Source: a bacterium (GTDB lineage Bacteria; Eisenbacteria; RBG-16-71-46; CAIMUX01). Taken from it: DNA of 44,317 nt. This document shows, one piece after another, positions 24,704 to 32,793 of this stretch. Under the pieces are notes generated by a model. It worked only from the letters and a program-made list of their open reading frames with translations. It had not been told where the DNA came from and ran no database searches. The translations under genes and the position numbers were made by a program. The DNA lies in contig JAUIHP010000008.1 of NCBI GenBank assembly GCA_030431975.1, positions 1 to 44,317 on the forward strand, given 5' to 3'. Every line of letters starts with the position of its first letter. Position 1 is the stretch's first letter.

Positions 24704-27388
24704 CTACCGGGCGATGAAGACTCCCTCCGGTCCTTCCTGAAAGACCGTCGTCAAGAGGCGGCGGCACGTGGCGGCGTCGACCGCTTTCCTTCGCTCGTAG
24801 CCGGCCTCGTCATCCAGTGATCGGCCACTCAGTCTGCGAGCGCCCGCGTGGTACGCCCAGTTCAGCCGCGTCAGCCGACGCATGAGTGAGCGACCTTCCT
24901 GCCCGGCCACGATCGTTTCAACGGCATCTTCCTTCCAGTCCGCCTGCATTGCGATGGCGGCGGCATCACGCAGCCCTTCGACCATGCGCGGAAGATTCTC
25001 GGGCCGGGTTCCGGCCGATGCCGTCAGCAGCCAACGATCTTCATCGAGCGGAGTGATGGAGGCAGAAATCGAGTAGGCCAGGCCTTCGCGCTCTCGCAGC
25101 TGAAAGGCGAGTCGATCGGAAAGGAGAGAGGCCGTGACCCGCATTTCCTCGTCTGATACGCCCGGCGCGCTCAGCTCGCGTGTCACCGTGACGGAACTTT
25201 GGCTGCCACCAAAGTCGCGAAGTACGAAAGTTTCCGGCGGGCTGGCCTCGCCGAAGAGCTCGGTCCACTGTGCGGAGTTGTCGGTCGCCGCGTGGCCCGT
25301 TGCCTCAGACATCGACGTTCCCAATGTGGACGCGGATGGGGTTGCACTACCCGGTGCGGTGGTCCACTGGGAATCGAGGACCGTGTCACCGGCTCGCAGA
25401 GAACCCAAGGTGGATTCGAGCAGCTCTTTCAGTTCGGCCGGCGGGAGTCCGGACGCAACGACCGCATAGATTCCCCGCGGATCCAGGTAATCCTCGGTGA
25501 AGGCGCGGAAGGTCGCGAAGTCGAGGTTGGAGAGGTCCTCGGAAACGCCGAAGACATATGCGTTCGAGCGCGCCAGTCCGTAGTTGTCGCGAACGTCCCG
25601 ACGGACCTGGGTGCGGGGCGACGTTTCCTCCTTTTGTGCCCGGGCGACGGCGGATGCGCGGGCCGGAAGGTATCGTTCTTCGGTGACGGCAGGCTCTCCG
25701 AGAATCTCGGCCAGGATTCCGAACCCGTCTTCGGCGAACCGGTCAAGCGTCTGGAAGCGCAGGTAGGAGAACTCCGGTACTGAATAGAAGTCGTCGTAGG
25801 GAATGAAGGCGGAGTCATGTGTCTTGAGCTCCGCACCGATCGCAGAGAGGGCACTCGACATCTCCTCCGCCGATCGTTTCTTCGTCGGCCCGTCCAGGAG
25901 CGAGTGGAGAAGCTCTGCCGCACCCGGCACCGGCTCCCGGTCGGATCTTCCACGGACGAAGACGTGGGCCGCGAGAACCGGGCTTTCGGCTCCCGTACGC
26001 GTCATGACATGCATCCCGTTCGAGAGTTGGAACTCTTCGATGTTGGGTGTTGCGGTGCCCTCGGTATCCGCAGCGATGGCGGCGCGGGCTTCCCGCGAAA
26101 GGCTCGGCGGCGTCAGGATCGAAACCCGAACCGGAGCGGTTGCAAAAATCGTGGCGGGGGAGGGAACCGACCCGATCTTCATGTCCCGGATCTCCGTCAG
26201 CTCCGCAGCAAACGCAGGCAGTCCGCGGGCGACGATGCGTTCGCCCTGGAAAATGCCGTAGTAGTGCGGCTTCTCCCGCAGGAAGACCTCACCGGTTTCG
26301 CGGCCGATCTTCCACGAACTGAGCTGCTCGGCAGTGACCGGAGCGACCGACGGCAGCTGGGCCAGGAACGACGCGTGGAACGCTTCGGCATCCGTTCCCA
26401 ACGGCAAACCCACATCCATCTGAAGAAGTGACATGCCCGGAAAAAGGGAGAGACGGGTGCTCGCGCTGGCGGCGCCGACTTCTTGCGCCAAGGCCGGAAT
26501 CGGCGAGGAATCGGCTCCTCCCAAAGCCTCGACCGCGGCTTCGTAGGCCAGAAACTCCGGTGAGGCAGGCTGCGGTCCGACCCACGAGTAGCGGAGCGTC
26601 GGTGTGCTGACCGCCTCTGTCGTGTGACGCAAAACGCCGGGACCCGGTCGCAACGTCGGCACCTCGTCACGAGGAAGGTCACGGGCCGGAATGGATCCAA
26701 CCCGCGCCTGCAAAGAGTCGACGGCAACCGCGGGATCGACGTCGCCGACAAGAACCCACAGAAGGTTCTCGGGTCCATAGAAACGCTCATAGTAACCCAG
26801 GATGTCATCCCGGGTCAGGGCGAGGATCGAAGTTTCCGTGCCGAGCGTGGGAAGGCCGTAGCCGGAGGTGCCGAAGAGGTCGGCCTGCAGCATCCGCTCG
26901 ACGTCATAGGTCGGCTGCAGCCGATCTTTCGCAAGCTCCTCGAGAATGATTCCGCGTTCTTTGTCCAGTTTATCGGACGGAAGTGTAGACCCGAAAATCA
27001 TGTCCGTCTGAAGTTCGAACGCGTCCCAGAAATCACGCGTCGGCGACAGGATCATGTAGTTCACATGCGAAGAACGCGTTGACGCATTGGAATACGTTCC
27101 AAGCCGGTCGAACGCAGCGTAGAGATCTTCCTGAGAGCGTGTTTTCGTCCCGTTGAAAAGCAGGTGCTCCAGGAAGTGACTCGCGCCTTGAGTCTTTGGG
27201 GACTCGGATCCGGATCCGCCAAGCACGATGACCGAAGACCCGATCATGGGTCCGGATCGATTCGACAGGATCAGGTAGCCCGAACCATTGTCGAGATAGC
27301 CCCAACGGACCGAATCATCGGCGGAGGCCGCATTCGGAAGGATCGTTGTCAGGCTCAATGCGACGGCGATTGCGGCAAGACGCAACAC
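24704..27388 (-). CDS. M16-family zinc metallopeptidase (two-domain, exported)
   Basis: An 894-residue protein with a signal peptide (LRLAAIAVALSLTTILPNAA). The first M16 domain has the inverted zinc motif HFLEH (His71, Glu74, His75) and the distal Glu in ERGIILEELAKD (Glu150/151), about 75 residues on, as expected. The second half (from about 430) repeats the fold without a zinc motif and has the R/Y-type motif in GLAYSISASITPL, as in pitrilysin and processing-protease relatives. It probably degrades peptides in the periplasm. GTG start at 27388 with GGAGG 7 nt upstream. An AT-rich stretch at 27560-27580, unusual for this genome, lies upstream and may hold its promoter. Confidence 0.93.
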   Translation of the reverse strand: MLRLAAIAVALSLTTILPNAASADDSVRWGYLDNGSGYLILSNRSGPMIGSSVIVLGGSGSESPKTQGASHFLEHLLFNGTKTRSQEDLYAAFDRLGTYSNASTRSSHVNYMILSPTRDFWDAFELQTDMIFGSTLPSDKLDKERGIILEELAKDRLQPTYDVERMLQADLFGTSGYGLPTLGTETSILALTRDDILGYYERFYGPENLLWVLVGDVDPAVAVDSLQARVGSIPARDLPRDEVPTLRPGPGVLRHTTEAVSTPTLRYSWVGPQPASPEFLAYEAAVEALGGADSSPIPALAQEVGAASASTRLSLFPGMSLLQMDVGLPLGTDAEAFHASFLAQLPSVAPVTAEQLSSWKIGRETGEVFLREKPHYYGIFQGERIVARGLPAFAAELTEIRDMKIGSVPSPATIFATAPVRVSILTPPSLSREARAAIAADTEGTATPNIEEFQLSNGMHVMTRTGAESPVLAAHVFVRGRSDREPVPGAAELLHSLLDGPTKKRSAEEMSSALSAIGAELKTHDSAFIPYDDFYSVPEFSYLRFQTLDRFAEDGFGILAEILGEPAVTEERYLPARASAVARAQKEETSPRTQVRRDVRDNYGLARSNAYVFGVSEDLSNLDFATFRAFTEDYLDPRGIYAVVASGLPPAELKELLESTLGSLRAGDTVLDSQWTTAPGSATPSASTLGTSMSEATGHAATDNSAQWTELFGEASPPETFVLRDFGGSQSSVTVTRELSAPGVSDEEMRVTASLLSDRLAFQLREREGLAYSISASITPLDEDRWLLTASAGTRPENLPRMVEGLRDAAAIAMQADWKEDAVETIVAGQEGRSLMRRLTRLNWAYHAGARRLSGRSLDDEAGYERRKAVDAATCRRLLTTVFQEGPEGVFIAR

Positions 27389-27634
27389 GGGACACCTCCA
27401 AGGCGCGCGGAATCAGGATTAACGGAAAGCCCCAAGACGATATGAAGGCACGGACTTGAGTTCCGATCAAGGCGGAGTTCCACGGATCTGTTCGGATAGC
27501 ACAAGGAGCCGGAAGACGCGCCGATTTCGGAACCGGAAACCCAATGCCGTGTGTCGCATAAGATATATTATGTAAACTAGTGTGTGTTTGTTCGTGGGGC
27601 TCCCGTCCCCGCCGGGCTTTGCTGGCCCCGAATG

Positions 27635-29782
27635 CTACTTCACCCGCAGGACCGGAATGGCTTCTTCACGGTCGAGGAAGCGCGCAACGAGGACGTACCA
27701 ACCCGCCGGGAGCGATCGCTGTGTCTCGGCAAGGGCGTCCCACCGAAAGGTCCCGCTCCGGAGTTCCTGCGGCGGTGCAGAGGCCACGACTCGGCCCGAT
27801 ACGTCCACCAGTTCGATGGCGGACGGCGCCGGCGTCCCCGGTTCGAGGCGAAGGTGCAGTTCGTTTTGGAATGGATTCGGCCAGCACGACAATGACGAGT
27901 TCACTCTTTCCCTTACGGGCTCATGTTCGGAGGGCTCGAAGTCAACCTGGGTCGTCGCCCCGCACGGAATCGCGTATAACGACGTCGGACCATAGCTGGA
28001 GCAGGCGACAATTGAGTCCCCGAATCCGACGTACCCGTATCCCTCAGGAGTAGAAAAGGCGCCGAGAAGCGAGGGCTCTTGTGGATTTCGGATGTCGACG
28101 AGTCGCAATCCGCAACACGATGTCGCGTACACGAGAACGTCAGGTCCAAGTGCCATCTGACTAGCCGGGGGGCCGTCGAACTCTCCGACCAGTGCGGGTT
28201 CGTCGTTCAGTACTTCGAAAACGGAAACGCCTCCCCCGCTGCTTGCGAAGGCGCGCTCAGAATCGCAGACAATGGCCCCCGCGCCAGGCAACGGGATTGG
28301 ATCCAGGAGTTGCGGGCTCGCTGGATCTTCTATGACCGCGACGTGAAGAAAATCCCTCGTGGTATACCAAAGCCACCCGTCTTGCAGTGCGACGTCACGA
28401 ACGTCCGCTGGCTCTTCGATGACGCTCAGGGGTACCGGTGAGGCCGGGTCTGTGAGGTCGAGGAGATGGACGGTGGAATCCGAAGCCACCGCGAGGTAGT
28501 CGCCGCTCCGGGCGAGCTTCCCCGGGCGTGCAAAGTTGGTCTCACTGATTAGGATGGGCGCGTCCGGATCCGAAACGTCGAAACCGAGGATTCTCGCACT
28601 GTCGCCCCAGGTTCCGACAAAGAGCTGATCTCCTTGTAGGTCAAGGTCCGAGAACGATCCAACTTCCGTCTCGGACCGAATCAGGATGCTGTCCCCGGCG
28701 ATCGTACCTAGGTAAAGAGTGGATTCTCCCTGAAGAGCGACTGCGTCTCCCTCCACCGCGACGCGGGCAAACGGTTGTGGATCCTCGTAGGTCGATCCCT
28801 GCTGCTGGTAGCTGTAGATCTCGATTTCGTCATCCGTGCCTCGAAACACGAGATTGTGACTTAGTGCCACGGGGTACGCTCCCCAGAACTCGCCCAGGAC
28901 TGCGGGGTTCTCCGGATGTGTCACGTCTACCAATCGGTGGCTTCCCAGGACTCTTCGGTTGAGCGCACGAAAGTAGAAGCCGCCGAGGAACGCCTCCGCC
29001 CCCAGGGATATCGGTTGGGCAGGATCGCTGACGTCATAGGTGATGAGAAGATCCGATCCCGTGGACCACGACGTGAGGTAGAGCCGTCCCTGCTCGTACT
29101 CGATCCACTGGTGATCGATGAATTCGTCCTCGTCTGTCTTGACGGTGGCGATGAGTTCCGGCTGAGCCGGGGCCTTGAGGCTGTAGACAAGGAATGTGTT
29201 TGAATACTGTGAAGCATACAGGTTCCCATCCCCCGCCGTGATCAGGCCAGGGTACCCAGGGACGCCCTTCCGTCGTTTCGGTTCGAGCGGATCCGAGACG
29301 TCCCAGATCAGCAGAGAGTCCGAAGCGGATACGTAGGCGAAGCCGTTCTCCACGACGATGTCGAAGTGAAGGCAACAATCGTCGTACAACGATTCCAGGA
29401 CGGTCGGATGAGATGGGTCGGAGATGTCGATGATCGTTGCCACCGCGGTGTTGGCATTTTGGAACGTCAATAGATCTCCGTTGACTCTGACTGTATGCCA
29501 GACTGCGCGCCCGGCTTGTGCCCGGCCCACGACCTCCGGGTCGCCTACGTCCGTGAGGTCGATGACGAACAGCGAGTCATCTTCGCTTATTGCGTAGAGA
29601 AAAGGCTCGTCGAAGAAGAGTCCGCTGCTTGCGGCGACGGGGATCGTTGCGGTCAGCGTCGGAGGTTGGTAGTCGAAGCATTGGGAAGTCGCCCGGGACG
29701 GCTCCGCAATCATCCCAGTCAAGATTGAAGCCACCGCGAGTCCGGCGAACATTGAGTTCCTGGCCAGGATCCGAACGTTCAT
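27635..29782 (-). CDS. Secreted LVIVD-repeat beta-propeller protein with FlgD-like tail
   Basis: About 715 residues from ATG 29782, preceded by GGGGAGGAG; the frame is open further upstream but this start gives the signal peptide (MNVRILARNSMFAGLAVASI). The body is a series of LVIVD-type blades (LFVIDLTDVGDPEVVG, IIDISDPSHPTVLESL, LLIWDVSDPLEPKRR, VHLLDLTDPASPVPLS, LRLVDIRNPQEPSLLG). The C-terminal ~80 residues (CWPNPFQNELHLRL, IELVDVSGRVVAS, PAGWYVLVARF) are a FlgD-like tail. It is presumably surface-exposed or secreted; function unknown. Confidence 0.88.
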   Translation of the reverse strand: MNVRILARNSMFAGLAVASILTGMIAEPSRATSQCFDYQPPTLTATIPVAASSGLFFDEPFLYAISEDDSLFVIDLTDVGDPEVVGRAQAGRAVWHTVRVNGDLLTFQNANTAVATIIDISDPSHPTVLESLYDDCCLHFDIVVENGFAYVSASDSLLIWDVSDPLEPKRRKGVPGYPGLITAGDGNLYASQYSNTFLVYSLKAPAQPELIATVKTDEDEFIDHQWIEYEQGRLYLTSWSTGSDLLITYDVSDPAQPISLGAEAFLGGFYFRALNRRVLGSHRLVDVTHPENPAVLGEFWGAYPVALSHNLVFRGTDDEIEIYSYQQQGSTYEDPQPFARVAVEGDAVALQGESTLYLGTIAGDSILIRSETEVGSFSDLDLQGDQLFVGTWGDSARILGFDVSDPDAPILISETNFARPGKLARSGDYLAVASDSTVHLLDLTDPASPVPLSVIEEPADVRDVALQDGWLWYTTRDFLHVAVIEDPASPQLLDPIPLPGAGAIVCDSERAFASSGGGVSVFEVLNDEPALVGEFDGPPASQMALGPDVLVYATSCCGLRLVDIRNPQEPSLLGAFSTPEGYGYVGFGDSIVACSSYGPTSLYAIPCGATTQVDFEPSEHEPVRERVNSSLSCWPNPFQNELHLRLEPGTPAPSAIELVDVSGRVVASAPPQELRSGTFRWDALAETQRSLPAGWYVLVARFLDREEAIPVLRVK

Positions 29783-30171
29783 GTCTCCTCCCCTGTAGGA
29801 AGCCCAATTGCATTCTACATCAACCCGGTCACAGTCGAGGCGGACGGCCTTGGTGCGACGACGTCTGTCCTTTCCTTCTTGCGTCCGGCCACCCGAAGCA
29901 TCTACGGTCCCGGAATGAATGGCTACCGCCACTTTGCTCCGGTCGACTGGCCTACGGAGTTTGACCGATGACGCGTTTGTTCCGCCAAAGTTGCGGACGC
30001 CTCCCCTTCACCTGACCGGCTGCCCTCTAGCGGCAGCGTGTCTGCGTGCTTCGTCGAACCCGCGATTTCCCAGCAAATCCTTAGGTTCTCATCGCCGTCC
30101 CTGCCGCTCTGATCGTTCGGTCCGTCCGATCCCACTTTCAGAGTTCTCAAATGGCAAACAAGGGAGGTGCG
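29783..30171. other. Divergent gap upstream of the selenoprotein operon
   Basis: 389 bp with no supported gene. It must carry promoters for the LVIVD protein (minus) and the selenoprotein operon (plus). A hairpin GCTGCC-(7)-GGCAGC sits at 30019-30037 without a T-run, and the Shine-Dalgarno GGGAGGT of the operon's first gene lies at 30162-30168. No cobalamin, SAM or other riboswitch core was recognised. Confidence 0.5.
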
Positions 30172-31206
30172 ATGAAGTCGTCCTTTTTCCTGCTCATGCT
30201 TGCGGCCGTCGCCGGCACGCTTTCAACCAAAGTCGCCTACGCGGCAGGCTGTGGCTGAGTGCCCGTCTCGCTCCCCGTTGGGGAGACGTTCAAGCTCTAT
30301 TCACCCGGACAGTTGCGAGTCAGCTACGGCCTGACCTACTCCGACACGGATCACTACTACATCGGCACGGATCGAGATGACGGTCCTGGAGGGATCGAAG
30401 AGCGAGTGGCGCCGGCCACGCTTGGTCTCGAGAACGTTCTTGGCTTGGAATACGATCTGGCCCGTCGCTTCACGGTGGCTCTCGAGATTCCCTTCGTCCA
30501 TACGGAACAGTCGCGGGAGTTCGGCGGAGTCCAGGGTTCGATGGATGCGACCGGGTTGGGTGACATCCGGCTTCTCAGTCGCTACTGGTTCCAGGACGAA
30601 CCGAACGGAGTCCGACTCTTTGGCGGGGCGGGGCTCCGCCTCCCCACCGGTGAGTCGGACAAACAGTTTGAAGCACAGAACGGGATGATGGTCACCCAGG
30701 ATTTGGCGGCCCAGGCCGGAACCGGGAACGCAGCGGGAATCCTCGAGTTGGGTGCCTCAACGACGGTCGCCGAGCGCGTCGGTCTGGCGCTGACGGCGCG
30801 CTATTACTTCACGCCGTCTGCAACCACGGTCCCGAACTTCCGGCATGAACTGACCGGCAACGGCCCGGAGAACAACTCGGATTCCGATGCGTTGTCGACC
30901 CGTTTGACCGCCGCGACGCCTCTTGCCACTTCGGAAGGTTGGCTCAGTCGGATGTCGGCCTCGGCTCATCTCGACTTTGCCTGGGTTCCTTACGACGACC
31001 TCTTTGGCGACACCGAGGGATTTCGTCGTGCCGGCCCGATCGTCCTGTTGGGCCCCGGTCTCTCCTACATGGCGACGGACAGACTCAGTTTGTCTGCCGG
31101 CCTTCCCTTCACGGTCTACCGCGATGTTCAGCAAAACGGCGGCAACGTTCAGGCCTGGACACTGCAGTTCGGTCTCTCCTACGCCGCATTGACGTCATCG
31201 GAGTGA
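30172..31206 (+). CDS. Exported beta-barrel selenoprotein, Sec at residue 29 (in-frame TGA)
   Basis: Read through a TGA at 30256-30258, this is a 344-residue protein. GGGAGGT precedes ATG 30172. Residues 1-24 are a textbook signal peptide (MKSSFFLLMLAAVAGTLSTK then VAYA). The TGA falls five residues into the mature protein, giving A-G-C27-G-Sec29-V. The frame continues without interruption for 315 codons: a barrel-like protein with alternating strands (LRVSYGLTYSDTDHYYIG, LGLEYDLARRFTVALEIPF, GLALTARYYFTPS, LSYMATDRLSLSAGLPF). A hairpin starts 5 nt after the TGA. The true stop at 31204-31206 is also TGA. Calling the gene from GTG 30259 would lose the signal peptide. Cys-Gly-Sec is a plausible redox or metal site. 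First gene of a five-gene operon. Confidence 0.82.
30264..30288 (+). promoter_or_regulatory. Candidate bacterial SECIS hairpin of the barrel selenoprotein
   Basis: CTCCCC (30271-30276) pairs with GGGGAG (30280-30285) around a GTT loop; alternatively an outer stem CGTCTC/GAGACG (30264-30269 with 30283-30288) closes a bulged inner CCC/GGG. The apical loop begins with G, 18 nt after the TGA, within the known bacterial SECIS range. Confidence 0.65.
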
Positions 31207-31210
31207 ATTG

Positions 31211-31486
31211 ATGGACGCGAGAGACACCGGCTCCTCCGATCCCTGGGCCGACTGGCCTGAGGATTGGGATGTGGAGTCCCGGTTTGACGGCGGCGCAGAG
31301 CGCTGTGGCGACATGCTGGTCGACCTGCGCGACCACCTAAGGTCCGAGGCGCCTAAATGTCGCGTAGCCGTCCGTTCTTCCGGCGCCGGAGCTCCCATCG
31401 AGATTCCAGCCTGGTGTCGGATCACACGGCATCGTCTTCTCGCGTCCAAACACCCCTACTACTGGATTGAAGTTCGTACCCAATGA
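31211..31486 (+). CDS. TusA/SirA-like small sulfur-carrier protein
   Basis: A 91-residue protein 4 bp after the barrel gene, with GGAG upstream of ATG 31211. It shows a TusA-like layout: FDGGAERCGDMLVDLRDHL with Cys32 at the carrier-cysteine position, then a beta strand, then EIPAWCRITRHRLL with Cys69, ending in YYWIEVRT. Classical TusA has CPxP after the first Cys; that proline signature is missing. TusA-fold proteins carry sulfur as persulfide, and relatives (YedF) are linked to selenium use. Its N-terminal 25 residues are acidic and Trp-rich. A role in handing sulfur or selenium to the neighbouring proteins is inferred. Confidence 0.75.
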   Translation: MDARDTGSSDPWADWPEDWDVESRFDGGAERCGDMLVDLRDHLRSEAPKCRVAVRSSGAGAPIEIPAWCRITRHRLLASKHPYYWIEVRTQ

Positions 31487-31499
31487 AAGGAAGAAGGAA

Positions 31500-31865
31500 A
31501 TGAGTAACAAGTTTTGCGTCTCGATCACGGAAAGCAAGAAGGACGGAGACATGGCGACGGTCGGTTTCGTCGTCGCCAACGCAGCGCTCGGAAGTGAGAA
31601 GGAGACGATGGTCTTCCTTTCTGCGGACGGTGTGTGGGCGGCCGTCCAGGGCGAGTACGACAAGATCGACGAGGGTCAGCCGTTTGCTCCTCTCAAAGAG
31701 CTGGTCGACAAGTTCGTTGCCGGAGGCGGAACCATCCTTGCGTGCGCGCCTTGCCTGAAGAAGCGCGGAATCGAAGCGGAGAAGCTGATCAGCGGAGCCA
31801 CGCCGGCCGGAGGCGCTGCGCTTGTCGAGTTCCTGGGCGACGGAACTCCCTGCATTACCTACTAG
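31500..31865 (+). CDS. DsrE-family protein with CxxC motif
   Basis: 121 residues from ATG 31500, preceded by AAGGAAGAAGGAA; the frame is open to 31467 but that part lies in the preceding gene. The fold follows DsrE/TusD-like proteins: an N-terminal strand and helix with many small residues (VGFVVANAALGSEKETMVFL), DGVWAAVQG, and GGGTILACAPCLKKRGI with Cys82 and Cys85. These cysteines sit where DsrE-type proteins receive persulfide sulfur. It is 13 bp after the TusA-like gene, so a relay between the two is likely. Cytosolic, no signal peptide. An additional Cys118 lies near the C-terminus. Confidence 0.85.
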   Translation: MSNKFCVSITESKKDGDMATVGFVVANAALGSEKETMVFLSADGVWAAVQGEYDKIDEGQPFAPLKELVDKFVAGGGTILACAPCLKKRGIEAEKLISGATPAGGAALVEFLGDGTPCITY

Positions 31866-31964
31866 CCCGACCTATGATCCCGGCGCAACAGAAGAGGAGC
31901 GGAGTCATTCCAGTTCACAGGCTTTCGGTGGGGCGGAATCACTTTCGTGTAGGAGGAGAATCAC

Positions 31965-32726
31965 GTGGACGAGTCCATTGATCTGACGACTGTCGAGGCG
32001 GCGAAGGTCTTCGACGGCGGTGATCTCGATTGCGGTTCCGGGCTCGTTCTTCTCATTCGGGAGAACATGCTCGAGGTTCCCGAGGGTGACATTCTCGAAA
32101 TGCGCTCGCGGGAGCCGACGGTGGCCGATGACCTCCCTCCCTGGTGTCGAATGGTCGGTCACGACTTTCTCGGGTCGCTTCGTTTGGAGGACCCGGGACG
32201 TCGGGACACGGTTCGTTACTTTGTGCGTCGCGGCAGCGGCACCGTGAAGACGGAGTCCAAGGCTCTGGAAGATGACAAAGCGAGGGCGCAGAGCTACGAA
32301 TGGCGTCTGCGCGTTCGATCCACGGGTCATCTGGAGAGCACGGCCTACTTCCGCAACTTCTCGATTCAGGCGGGGCAACCCGCGAGTTTCGAGGAGAAGG
32401 ATGCGCATCCGTCCTCCGTGGAGCTTCTGTTGGGTGCTTTGGGAACCGCACTGACGACAGGTTTCGCCTCGGAAGTTTCGCGAGCCGGACTTGAAGTCGA
32501 CGACATCGAGCTCACCGTGCGCGGACGCCTGGGGAACCCTCTCGCCCACCTCGGATTGGGTACGGGAGATCCGGCACTGGAAGCGGTAGAGGTCAAGTGC
32601 TTCGCTTCGACGATGGCGGATGAGGGCTCCGTTCGAGACGCTTGGGCGCGGACGGTCGAACGATCCCCGGTCGCCGCGACGCTGGCGAAGGCGATGGACT
32701 TGCAACTGAAACTGGCGATTGTGTAG
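31965..32726 (+). CDS. TusA-like/OsmC-like fusion protein lacking the OsmC cysteines
   Basis: 253 residues from GTG 31965, with AGGAGGAG upstream. Residues 12-70 are TusA-like: FDGGDLDCGSGLVLLIREN with Cys23, and DLPPWCRMVGHDFLG with Cys61. Residues about 110-253 are OsmC-like: HPSSVELLLGALGTALTTGF, LEVDDIELTVRGRL, VKCFASTM, VERSPVAATLAKAM. In OsmC/Ohr peroxidases two Cys act: one in the ALxAC helix and one in a CPxS motif. Here these positions read GTAL (161-162) and RSP (Ser234), so peroxide reduction seems lost. The fused form may use the OsmC fold to bind a small molecule while the TusA part carries sulfur or selenium. Gaps are 99 bp upstream and 67 bp downstream. Confidence 0.82.
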   Translation: MDESIDLTTVEAAKVFDGGDLDCGSGLVLLIRENMLEVPEGDILEMRSREPTVADDLPPWCRMVGHDFLGSLRLEDPGRRDTVRYFVRRGSGTVKTESKALEDDKARAQSYEWRLRVRSTGHLESTAYFRNFSIQAGQPASFEEKDAHPSSVELLLGALGTALTTGFASEVSRAGLEVDDIELTVRGRLGNPLAHLGLGTGDPALEAVEVKCFASTMADEGSVRDAWARTVERSPVAATLAKAMDLQLKLAIV

Positions 32727-32793
32727 GGACTCACGTCTGCGGCCGAGATTCGCAGTTGGATCAACTCCCCTCCGGGGGCGATGGAGAATACCG

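Noticed and set aside
29783-30171. Cobalamin or SAM riboswitch before the operon with the MetE-like gene
   Set aside because: GCCACT occurs at about 29926, but the other conserved boxes of a B12 riboswitch are absent, and no SAM-type core is visible.
30256-30258. TGA reassigned as an ordinary sense codon (alternative genetic code)
   Set aside because: Many genes here end in TGA at the expected place, including uvrC, lptE, the sigma factor and the barrel selenoprotein itself, so TGA remains a normal stop.
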